Positions 1 through 5,219 of a stretch of DNA of 5,301 nt are shown in pieces. The first letter of the stretch is position 1. Every line of letters begins with the position of its first letter. This DNA is from an uncultured Veillonella sp. (GTDB lineage: Bacteria > Bacillota > Negativicutes > Veillonellales > Veillonellaceae), in NCBI GenBank assembly GCA_959608595.1, contig CAUHTB010000069.1, positions 1 to 5,301 on the forward strand, in the 5' to 3' direction. The notes beneath the pieces are model-generated. The model saw only the letters and a list, made by a program, of their open reading frames with translations. It was not told the DNA's origin and did no database searches. The position numbers and the translations under genes were made by a program.

Positions 1-119
1 TCCAATTCTAGTGGATCACAAGAATCTAACCCCAAACATGCGAAGGCAATCATACGTTTCGTTTTTTCAACGGATAAAGGCTCGAAATGGCCATCCCGTT
101 TCTTGATCATAATCTCCAT
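1..119 (-). CDS. nrdA: Ribonucleoside-diphosphate reductase large (alpha) subunit, N-terminal fragment
   Basis: This is the first 39 codons of a gene that runs off the left edge of the window. The translation begins MEIMIKKRDGHFEPLSVEKT and continues to LGLDSCDPLEL. It shows the ATP-cone signature: a K-R-D-G turn at residues 7-10, then (E)PLxVEK at 13-19, then a hydrophobic helix ending in GL at 30-31. In ribonucleotide reductases this domain binds ATP or dATP and switches overall activity. The KRDG...EKxKRMIAFACxGL...PxELE spacing resembles class I NrdA more than anaerobic NrdD, but both carry ATP-cones, so class I is an inference. The enzyme reduces ribonucleoside diphosphates to deoxyribonucleotides in the cytoplasm. 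The first ATG was chosen because AAGGGG lies 7 bases upstream of it; an in-frame ATG three codons later has no comparable site. The tandem NrdR-like boxes upstream independently support an nrd gene. Confidence 0.78.
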   Translation of the reverse strand, partial: MEIMIKKRDGHFEPLSVEKTKRMIAFACLGLDSCDPLEL

Positions 120-233
120 TACTGTTCCCCTTGAGTCTTAAAAGTAATAAAACTGTTAATCTAAGCATATATAAGATTAGACTGAAAAGTATAAAATATC
201 TTTAAGTTAAATCTAATCAGAAAAATAAGAAAA

Positions 234-281
234 CTACTATATGTTGTAGTTTTCCTATTAAGCTTATACATTATGTTACGA
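234..281 (-). promoter_or_regulatory. Tandem NrdR-box-like operator sites of nrdA
   Basis: Site A, CTACTATATGTTGTAG at 234-249, matches 9 of 10 core positions of the known NrdR consensus (acaCwATATaTwGtgt). It lies within a perfect 9-bp inverted repeat, GAAAACTAC/GTAGTTTTC (229-237 and 246-254). Site B at 266-281 (ATACATTATGTTACGA) is more degenerate, about 10 of 16 read on the minus strand. The two sites start 32 bp apart, three helical turns, which is the usual spacing for paired NrdR boxes. Relative to the predicted nrdA start near 274, site B covers +1 and site A is centred near +33, so bound repressor would block initiation. NrdR is the ATP-cone and zinc-ribbon repressor of ribonucleotide reductase genes. 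Its own gene is not in this window. Confidence 0.62.
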
Positions 282-309
282 TTATAGCGAAAAAAATCTA
301 TACATTCAA
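281..309 (-). promoter_or_regulatory. Predicted nrdA promoter
   Basis: On the minus strand, TTGAAT (complement of 304-309) and TATAAT (complement of 281-286) are separated by 17 bp. The -10 is a perfect consensus and the -35 matches at TTGA. Transcription would start near 274 and give a leader of about 155 bases before the nrdA ATG. The overlap with the NrdR-like site at 266-281 supports the assignment. Confidence 0.6.
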
Positions 310-311
310 TA

Positions 312-339
312 TTGACATTTAGAAATTTATAAATATAGT
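312..339 (+). promoter_or_regulatory. Predicted plus-strand promoter back-to-back with the nrdA promoter
   Basis: TTGACA (312-317), a 16-bp spacer and TATAGT (334-339) form a near-consensus promoter firing to the right, with a start near 346. Its -35 lies only 2 bp from the -35 of the leftward nrdA promoter. It would give either a leader of about 214 bases for the flavodoxin gene or a short RNA; no terminator is visible before 560. Confidence 0.42.
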
Positions 340-464
340 ATGCTTAAATTTATCGATATAGTTATAAATGCTAGAAAATACTATATGGGACGCATATATG
401 ATGATTTTGAATGCTATATCTCTTTTGAGAATAGTAAAATAGTACGTGGCAGTATATAAAATTC

Positions 465-484
465 CGTTCTATATCGTTCTGTAT
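465..484 (+). repeat. Tandem 10-bp direct repeat upstream of the flavodoxin promoter
   Basis: CGTTCTATAT (465-474) is followed immediately by CGTTCTGTAT (475-484), 9 of 10 identical. The 10-bp period puts both copies on the same face of the helix, 20-39 bp upstream of the predicted -35 of the flavodoxin promoter. This position would suit an activator site, but the function is inferred. Confidence 0.45.
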
Positions 485-503
485 ACTATTGTGATTTATT
501 TTA

Positions 504-532
504 TTAAAAGCATGTCATACATGTCCTATAAT
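504..532 (+). promoter_or_regulatory. Predicted promoter of the flavodoxin gene
   Basis: A perfect -10, TATAAT (527-532), is preceded after 17 bp by a weak -35, TTAAAA (504-509). The start would be near 539, leaving a leader of about 20 bases with the ribosome binding site. CATGTC occurs twice in the spacer (511-516 and 520-525), a possible regulator contact. The weak -35 suggests that activation may be needed. Confidence 0.5.
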
Positions 533-559
533 AGATATATAGTAAATAGGAGGTAAGAC

Positions 560-1075
560 ATGAAGTCTATTGTTATATATTCTTCCCTTACAGGGAACAC
601 GAAACAAGTAGCTGAGGCTATTACTAGTGTATTGCCAGCAGGTACACCATGTGTATCTATGAAAGAATTGCCCACCGATTTATCATCTTACGATCTTGTA
701 TTTGCAGGATTCTGGGTGGATAAAGGGACAGCTAATAAAGAGGCCCGTGATGTACTAGGCACATTGCATAACCCTCACATTGCTCTGTTTGCAACAGCTG
801 GTGTACCACCGCAAATGGCACATGCTAAGGAGAGCTTAATCAATGCAGCAAATTGTTTACCTGATGGCGTAGAGCCTGTAGGAACCTTCATTTGCCAAGG
901 TAAGGTAGATCCTAAGGTTATCGAAATGATGTACAAGATGTTCCCGAAAGGGCATAGCCACGGTAAATCTGCTGATCGCGATGCACGTCACAAACAAGCT
1001 GCAGTACACCCAAATGAAGACGATTGTAAAGCAGCCCGAGATTTTGCTAAAGATATTCTTACAAAGCTTGGATAA
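560..1075 (+). CDS. Flavodoxin family protein (WVDKG type)
   Basis: A 171-residue cytoplasmic protein predicted to bind FMN and carry electrons between redox partners; the partners are unknown. The N-terminus is beta-strand MKSIVIYSS followed by the flavodoxin phosphate-binding loop SSLTGNTK (residues 8-15). GFWVDKGTAN (50-59) and FATAGVPP (77-84) sit where flavodoxins form the loops around the isoalloxazine ring. A conserved-looking GTFICQGKVDP segment (108-118) and the C-terminal HPNEDDCKAARDFA helix (150-163) are typical of the Flavodoxin_3-like group of anaerobes, which includes flavodoxins paired with flavin reductases. It is not NrdI-like despite its position opposite nrdA, because it lacks NrdI's compact length and loop pattern. 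The start is set by AGGAGG (548-553), 6 bases before the ATG. It is a single-gene transcript ending at the hairpin at 1083-1110. Confidence 0.85.
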   Translation: MKSIVIYSSLTGNTKQVAEAITSVLPAGTPCVSMKELPTDLSSYDLVFAGFWVDKGTANKEARDVLGTLHNPHIALFATAGVPPQMAHAKESLINAANCLPDGVEPVGTFICQGKVDPKVIEMMYKMFPKGHSHGKSADRDARHKQAAVHPNEDDCKAARDFAKDILTKLG

Positions 1076-1082
1076 TAATAAG

Positions 1083-1110
1083 AGCAGTACCCCTGTGGGG
1101 TACTGCTTTT
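1083..1110. terminator. Intrinsic terminator, probably bidirectional
   Basis: AGCAGTACCCC (1083-1093) and GGGGTACTGCT (1097-1107) form a perfect 11-bp stem with a TGT loop, followed by TTT on the plus strand. It starts 7 bases after the flavodoxin stop codon. On the minus strand the stem is followed by a looser T-rich tract (TCTTATTAT), and it lies 53 bases past the stop of the convergent membrane-protein gene, so it could end both transcripts. Confidence 0.88.
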
Positions 1111-1162
1111 GTAATATCACAATAAGGCACTAAGTTTATATCGCATTTATCATACTTTCAAT

Positions 1163-2722
1163 TTAATTATAAAGTACGTTAAATTTAAGTTTGCGTGTAT
1201 CGAATTGGTTTATGAAGTACGACGTAATCAATAGCTTATATCCATTGCCTTCTATAACGACAGGATCGATAGCTGTTTTATCGACTGTAAGGAACTTATC
1301 ATAAATATGATGCACCTCTGTCACACCATTTGGTAGAGATACCTCTAAATCAAGGCCTTTGTTGAGGAACTTGAAGGAGATGGAGTCGAAGTTGGCAGAT
1401 TCTACTTCGTATTCCTTAAGGTCTCTTTCGTAGACTATTAATTCGATGTTTTCAATGTATTTATCGTATCCTGCAATCGAAATAACCTTTGGTGCAGTTA
1501 TAGCATCAAAATTAATATATTCAACTCGTCTGCCGTTTGTTGGGTTGGTATCTGGCAGTTTTAAATCATCTACAGGGACATATGGTGTGCCATAGTCCGT
1601 GAAGTTAGGATCAAAGGTAGCAGCTATTGGTAGGCTTGCATGCCATTCGCCATCGACTTTAGTATAGGTCACAAATTCACGATACGTTGTATAGCCTATG
1701 AATGGCGTTAAGAGAACAGTACCTAAGGCAAGAGCCATAACTGTTGTGTGTACAGATGGTTTTAACCCCTTCACAAGAGAGTATACATTGTGTACTAAGA
1801 AGATTAAATTGAATGCACTCACGTAAATCGTATTGAGCCAGAGCACTGGTTCATTAATCACACGTTTACCGATAAGAATTAAGCACAGTGTAGTTAGTGT
1901 AATAAACAAGAAGCATAGGATTTGCTGTGTTCTGCTACTTTCACTAGATCTAAAGCTAGCCAAGTAGAATAGGTAGAAAATGGCTACATACGGATAATAG
2001 GTGTAGAAGAAACGCGTATCCTCTCGAAGCCCTAACAGAATCAAGACTAAATAGATATTAGCTAGAATGCCTGTAATAATGGACGCCTTAGGTAAGATGA
2101 TACCGAATACAACAGTAAAAAATGAGTTTGGTGCCGGAGGACCTGCGGGATCCTCTTTGTAAGAACATACCATAGATAGACAAATGAACATATTAATGGA
2201 TGCGAGTACCTTAAAAATGGTTTCTTCAAAGTTGAATGGTTGGTCCACGATGATGAAGAAGAACCATAAACTCATGATGATAACAATGTTATATAGCGTA
2301 GACGTAACAAGGGTGATGCCAATCCGTTTGATGCGGTTAATGATTTCACCGATGTAGTGTTCACCAGGCGATGTGAAATACAAGGCAATCATGGAGTACA
2401 GCCATAGGTACGATATATTTTCCGTAGCTAGTTCAATACCTCGCACGTAGCCGTAGCTTTCGTGAATCATATAAAGGCCAACGCTGATTCCGATACTTAC
2501 TAAGGTATATAAAATGGAAAACTTTCGAGCCCTTGTTATATAGCTTTGTAATATAACGATAAAGAAATAAAGTGAGTATAGCTTAATGTCGATTTCGGCA
2601 AACCAATCTTGTTCAATATACAACGGTGTACATGAAAATATGGCAATTAATGCCAGTAATATAGGCGACTGCGTTGCTAGGTCCCGCAGCGAAGACCATA
2701 CATGTTTAATAGCAAATTTCAT
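1163..2722 (-). CDS. Multi-pass membrane protein, DUF4153-like
   Basis: A 519-residue integral membrane protein of unknown function. About eleven hydrophobic segments can be seen, roughly at residues 18-35, 46-62, 68-86, 104-117, 134-158, 168-187, 201-231 (probably one long or two short helices), 242-257, 266-285, 296-316 and 326-345. A soluble C-terminal domain of about 170 residues (350-519) follows, rich in beta-prone sequence and starting near DGEWHASLPIAATFDPNF. The arrangement (polytopic core, a central PK...IxxNIYLVLILL helix, then a hydrophilic tail containing GRRVEYINFDA) is what I associate with DUF4153 proteins, but I recognise the family only moderately well. No catalytic motif is visible. 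The ATG is supported by GAGGGAG (complement of 2732-2738), 9 bases upstream. It is transcribed alone, diverging from the alcohol dehydrogenase gene and converging on the flavodoxin gene; its own promoter is not clear, with only a lone TATACT (complement of 2768-2773). Confidence 0.6.
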   Translation of the reverse strand: MKFAIKHVWSSLRDLATQSPILLALIAIFSCTPLYIEQDWFAEIDIKLYSLYFFIVILQSYITRARKFSILYTLVSIGISVGLYMIHESYGYVRGIELATENISYLWLYSMIALYFTSPGEHYIGEIINRIKRIGITLVTSTLYNIVIIMSLWFFFIIVDQPFNFEETIFKVLASINMFICLSMVCSYKEDPAGPPAPNSFFTVVFGIILPKASIITGILANIYLVLILLGLREDTRFFYTYYPYVAIFYLFYLASFRSSESSRTQQILCFLFITLTTLCLILIGKRVINEPVLWLNTIYVSAFNLIFLVHNVYSLVKGLKPSVHTTVMALALGTVLLTPFIGYTTYREFVTYTKVDGEWHASLPIAATFDPNFTDYGTPYVPVDDLKLPDTNPTNGRRVEYINFDAITAPKVISIAGYDKYIENIELIVYERDLKEYEVESANFDSISFKFLNKGLDLEVSLPNGVTEVHHIYDKFLTVDKTAIDPVVIEGNGYKLLITSYFINQFDTRKLKFNVLYN

Positions 2723-2802
2723 AGATGTTCTCTCCCTCTATAAATATAAATACCCCCTCTTCTTATTAGTATACCTGTTTTCTGGTGAAAGCCCTATGAG
2801 GT

Positions 2803-2831
2803 TTTACATGCTATTAAATATCCTTTACAAT
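2803..2831 (+). promoter_or_regulatory. Predicted promoter of the alcohol dehydrogenase gene
   Basis: TTTACA (2803-2808) and TACAAT (2826-2831) are 17 bp apart, each matching consensus at five of six positions. The start would be near 2838, giving a leader of about 33 bases that carries the ribosome binding site at 2857-2863. Confidence 0.55.
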
Positions 2832-2870
2832 AACACTAAGAACTAGTTTTCAAAGAAAAGAGGTTATCAC

Positions 2871-4043
2871 ATGGAATTCTCTTATTTTTTACCTGTAAAT
2901 ATCCAATTTGGTTGGAATAAAGTAGATAATGTTGCTGATTTTGCTGCACCATATGGTAAGAAAGCACTTATTGTAACTGGTCGTACTAGTGCCAAAAAAT
3001 CTGGTTTATATGACCGGGTGGTAGCAAAGCTTGATGCAGCTCATATCGGTCATGTATTGTTTGATCAAGTAGATGCCAATCCATTGACTACAACTGCCTT
3101 AGACGGCGCTGAGTTAGCTAAATCTGAAAACTGTGATATGGTTATTGCTATCGGCGGTGGTTCCATCATGGACTGTGCCAAAGGGATTGCCTTTATGGCT
3201 GTGAATGAAGGCGATATTAACGACTATATTTTCAACCGTAAAACAAGTGATAATGCATTGCCTCTTATTGTTATTCCAACGACTTGTGGTACCGGCTCTG
3301 AAGGTAACGGTTTTGGTGTTCTTACTAATCCTGAAACAGGTGATAAGAAATCCTTACGCTGCAATGCTATTGTGCCAAAGGTTTCTATTGTAGACCCTGC
3401 TGTAATGGGTACAATGCCACCTCATGTATTGGCATCTGTAGGCTTTGATGCACTATGCCATAATATCGAGGCTTATACCTCTAAAACAGCACAACCTTTC
3501 ACCGATGCATTGGCTCATTATGCGGTGACATTATTAGCACAATACCTTGTACCACTATATAAACATGTGAAAGCGACAGCTGAAGGCAAACCAGCAGTAC
3601 TCAATGAAAAACAACTTACAAAAGCTTGGGAAGCTGTTACATTAGCAAGCACCATTGGGGGCATGGTTATTAATACAGCTGGTGTAACACTAGCACATGG
3701 CATGGAACATCCAGCCAGTGGTCTTAAGGATATTACACATGGGGTAGGCCTTGCTATTATTGAACCTGTGGCAGTGGAATATACATGGAGTGCGAACCCT
3801 GATAAATTTGACGCCTTGGCGCGTATATTCAACCATGGAGATGGCTCTGAACTAGGCGAAGCATTACGCTTGATTGTACATGACCTAGACCTTACTACAA
3901 ACCTTACAGAATTAGGCTTTACGAAAAAAGACATTCCATGGCTTGTAGATAATGTATACGTTGTAGCTACAGGAAATATTGCTAATACAGTAGCTGAAAT
4001 TAGCCGTAAAGATATAGAAGCGTTGTATAAAAAGATGTTTTAA
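2871..4043 (+). CDS. Iron-containing alcohol dehydrogenase
   Basis: A 390-residue cytoplasmic oxidoreductase of the group III (Fe-ADH) family, which interconverts alcohols and aldehydes with NAD(P)H, for example during fermentation or aldehyde detoxification. The N-terminal dinucleotide-binding half contains KKALIVTGRTS (30-40) and the GGGS motif in IAIGGGSIMDCAK (93-104), followed by IPTTCGTGSEG (135-145), all hallmarks of the family. The metal site is complete by comparison with FucO-like enzymes: Asp193 and His197 in GFDALCHNIEAYTS, His276 in LAHGMEH and His290 in DITHGVG, with the expected 14-residue gap between the last two. The length is normal. The overall pattern is closest to butanol-dehydrogenase-type members, but substrate and cofactor preference cannot be read from the sequence. 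The ATG has AAAGAGG 7 bases upstream. The gene is probably co-transcribed with the next gene, 42 bp downstream, with no terminator between them. Confidence 0.93.
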   Translation: MEFSYFLPVNIQFGWNKVDNVADFAAPYGKKALIVTGRTSAKKSGLYDRVVAKLDAAHIGHVLFDQVDANPLTTTALDGAELAKSENCDMVIAIGGGSIMDCAKGIAFMAVNEGDINDYIFNRKTSDNALPLIVIPTTCGTGSEGNGFGVLTNPETGDKKSLRCNAIVPKVSIVDPAVMGTMPPHVLASVGFDALCHNIEAYTSKTAQPFTDALAHYAVTLLAQYLVPLYKHVKATAEGKPAVLNEKQLTKAWEAVTLASTIGGMVINTAGVTLAHGMEHPASGLKDITHGVGLAIIEPVAVEYTWSANPDKFDALARIFNHGDGSELGEALRLIVHDLDLTTNLTELGFTKKDIPWLVDNVYVVATGNIANTVAEISRKDIEALYKKMF

Positions 4044-4067
4044 GTGTTGAAGTTATTTTAAGTGTTG
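4038..4067 (+). repeat. 12-bp direct repeat spanning the dehydrogenase stop codon
   Basis: TTTTAAGTGTTG occurs at 4038-4049 and again at 4056-4067, a perfect copy 18 bp downstream. The first copy contains the TAA stop of the dehydrogenase gene. Because 18 is a multiple of three, the second copy provides an in-frame back-up TAA at 4059-4061. It looks like a small local duplication. Confidence 0.7.
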
Positions 4068-4085
4068 TCATAATAGGAGAGAGTT

Positions 4086-4916
4086 TTGTTCCAAGGATTT
4101 TATGGCCTACTAACAGTTCTGCTATGCGTGTTATTTGTAATTGTAGTAGTGCTATTTAACATAGCCCCAATTACTTACATTGTTTTTGGCATAGCCATAG
4201 TGTTGAGTGTGTTACTTCAATATAGGCGCTTTAAGAAACAGTCCATATCTGAAAAAACACATAGCCGATTGGCTTGTGCTTTGTTTATTGTCGTAACCCT
4301 TAGTATATCTTGGCTCGTAGCCGATTGGTTTAAGTATGATACTCAAACGACTCATCATCAAATGGATGGTTTTGAGTTTAGCACAATGGATTGGAAACGG
4401 GGCTGGCCTAATAATAAGGAATTACCGGAAGGATTAAAGCGCCCGAATGCACTACCAGAAGGAATTATAAGAGCATCTGCATCTGGTGATAGCTTAGTTT
4501 GGGCTAATGCATATCCTATAAAATATACTGTATTAGAAGGGGACCCTGCAGTTATTGCACAGTATGAGAACATTGCAAAGACACAGGCTATTTACCAAGT
4601 ACAAATCGATAAGCATGGTGTTTTACGTGATTTAAATACGGGAGAACGAAAAACGTCTATATCGCATCCTAGTGAATACAATATTATTGAAAGCATAAAT
4701 GAAGTGCCAATAGACTTACCTAAGCGAGATTTCATTGAATGGTTGCGTTTTGCACCTAGAAAAGAAACAAAATCGGTAGTTAATCAAACTACTAGTTCCG
4801 TTCGTAATCATAGATTATATGTTTTTGTAGACGATGGAAATACTAAAAGACCTCATTTTGTGGAACTTTTGATCAGTAATGATGGGACACGGGCTGTGTT
4901 TTATCAATCTAAGTAA
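4086..4916 (+). CDS. Membrane-anchored protein of unknown function, TTG start
   Basis: A 276-residue protein I do not recognise. Hydrophobic segments at roughly residues 6-25, 27-46 and 63-80 suggest three membrane helices, with a basic loop QYRRFKKQSISEKTHSR (45-61) between the second and third, which the positive-inside rule places in the cytoplasm. The remaining 195 residues would then face outward. The tail contains a short repeat, ELPEGLKRPN/ALPEGIIRAS (112-131), and beta-prone segments such as RLYVFVDDG (243-251) and HFVELLISNDGTRAVFYQ (257-274). No enzyme motif is visible. The TTG at 4086 is chosen because AGGAG (4075-4079) lies 6 bases upstream and the hydrophobic helix begins immediately after; no ATG precedes the first helix. 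The 42-bp gap suggests co-transcription with the dehydrogenase, though a functional link is unproven. Confidence 0.72.
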   Translation: MFQGFYGLLTVLLCVLFVIVVVLFNIAPITYIVFGIAIVLSVLLQYRRFKKQSISEKTHSRLACALFIVVTLSISWLVADWFKYDTQTTHHQMDGFEFSTMDWKRGWPNNKELPEGLKRPNALPEGIIRASASGDSLVWANAYPIKYTVLEGDPAVIAQYENIAKTQAIYQVQIDKHGVLRDLNTGERKTSISHPSEYNIIESINEVPIDLPKRDFIEWLRFAPRKETKSVVNQTTSSVRNHRLYVFVDDGNTKRPHFVELLISNDGTRAVFYQSK

Positions 4917-5088
4917 TTTGAGTAGGTATTGTTGTGGAGATCGTAAATGCGACAGTGTTTAATCCAGAGCGAACTCGAATGATTACTGTAGATATAGATA
5001 TTTATCATTAGTATTTATCTACTTTGATTTTATGAGTTAAAGTGGTTTATTAATTGAATATATTAATCCTTATATTAAATATTTAGGT

Positions 5089-5117
5089 TTGACAGTGTTA
5101 AATCATATCTTTATAAT
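5089..5117 (+). promoter_or_regulatory. Consensus sigma-70-type promoter of the rightmost gene
   Basis: TTGACA (5089-5094), a 17-bp spacer and TATAAT (5112-5117) match the consensus perfectly. About 40 bp of AT-rich DNA precede the -35. Transcription would start near 5124 and give a leader of about 96 bases before the ATG at 5220. Confidence 0.8.
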
Positions 5118-5126
5118 GTGATTTAA
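5098..5126. promoter_or_regulatory. Inverted repeat flanking the -10 box, candidate operator
   Basis: TTAAATCA (5098-5105) and TGATTTAA (5119-5126) are perfect 8-bp inverted arms separated by 13 bp, so their centres are 21 bp apart, two helical turns. They bracket the -10 element and reach the predicted start site, a position where a dimeric repressor would block transcription. The regulator is unknown. Confidence 0.55.
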
Positions 5127-5148
5127 TAAGAGACTAGGATGTATCTAC

Positions 5149-5180
5149 AATCCCAGCCCTAGGGCTGGGATTATTTCTTT
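5149..5180 (+). terminator. Leader hairpin: intrinsic terminator or attenuator
   Basis: AATCCCAGCCCT (5149-5160) and AGGGCTGGGATT (5161-5172) form a perfect 24-bp palindrome, folding as a GC-rich stem closed by a CTAG loop. The following ATTTCTTTT is an imperfect U-tract. The hairpin starts only about 25 bases after the predicted start site and ends 47 bases before the next start codon. It can stop read-through from the upstream gene and may also terminate part of the transcripts from the 5089 promoter. Outer arms GAGACTA (5130-5136) and TAGTCTC (5183-5189) could pair around it. Confidence 0.72.
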
Positions 5181-5219
5181 TATAGTCTCATGTAGTTTAG
5201 TTTTTAGAGAGGTGTTTTT

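Larger units (their letters stand above)
120..559. other. AT-rich divergent intergenic region between nrdA and the flavodoxin gene
   Basis: This 440-bp stretch has no convincing gene. From left to right it holds the nrdA ribosome binding site (complement of 127-132), tandem NrdR-like sites (234-281), the nrdA promoter (281-309, minus), a back-to-back plus-strand promoter (312-339), a near-repeat AAATTTATnnATATAGTw (323-340 and 346-363, 15 of 18 identical), a short inverted repeat TATATG/CATATA (382-398), a tandem 10-bp repeat (465-484) and the flavodoxin promoter (504-532). The hexamer CTATAT or its complement occurs seven times between 237 and 542. A 39-codon open frame at 340-459 has no ribosome binding site and is not called as a gene. 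Confidence 0.7.
4917..5219. other. Intergenic region with strong promoter and structured leader
   Basis: This 303-bp stretch separates the membrane-anchored gene from the next gene. The left half (4917-5048) shows only a 25-codon GTG-started open frame (4934-5011) and a 14-bp element, GACAGTGTTTAATC (4951-4964), that recurs with one mismatch at the promoter (5091-5104). From 5049 to 5088 the DNA is very AT-rich, as in promoter UP elements. The promoter, inverted repeat and leader hairpin follow as separate entries. No terminator is visible directly after the 4916 stop, so upstream transcripts may end only at the hairpin at 5149-5172. Confidence 0.7.

Noticed and set aside
229..254. GAAAACTAC/GTAGTTTTC inverted repeat as a transcription terminator
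   Set aside because: The stem is AT-rich with an 8-base loop and lacks a U-run on the plus strand; its core fits an NrdR box and it lies within the nrdA leader.
560..1075. Flavodoxin gene as NrdI, the flavodoxin partner of class Ib ribonucleotide reductase
   Set aside because: The position opposite nrdA is suggestive, but the length and the GFWVDKG and GTFICQGK motifs fit the general flavodoxin family, and NrdI is normally in the same operon as its reductase.
857..1120. 87-codon minus-strand open frame antisense to the flavodoxin gene
   Set aside because: It overlaps a clear coding gene and its terminator, has no ribosome binding site, and its translation shows no recognisable motif.
2586..2846. 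86-codon plus-strand open frame over the start of the membrane-protein gene
   Set aside because: It is mostly antisense to a well-supported gene, lacks a ribosome binding site, and its tail is translated promoter DNA.
3205..3393. 62-codon plus-strand open frame inside the alcohol dehydrogenase gene
   Set aside because: It is an out-of-frame shadow of a gene with an intact metal site and cofactor motif.
3518..3934. 138-codon minus-strand open frame inside the alcohol dehydrogenase gene
   Set aside because: It is antisense to a strongly supported gene, with no ribosome binding site or known motif.
4358..4573. 71-codon minus-strand open frame inside the membrane-anchored gene
   Set aside because: It is an antisense shadow with no start signals.
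4934..5011. 25-codon GTG-started open frame after the membrane-anchored gene
   Set aside because: It is too short to distinguish from chance, has only a weak AGTAGG-like site upstream and no recognisable product.
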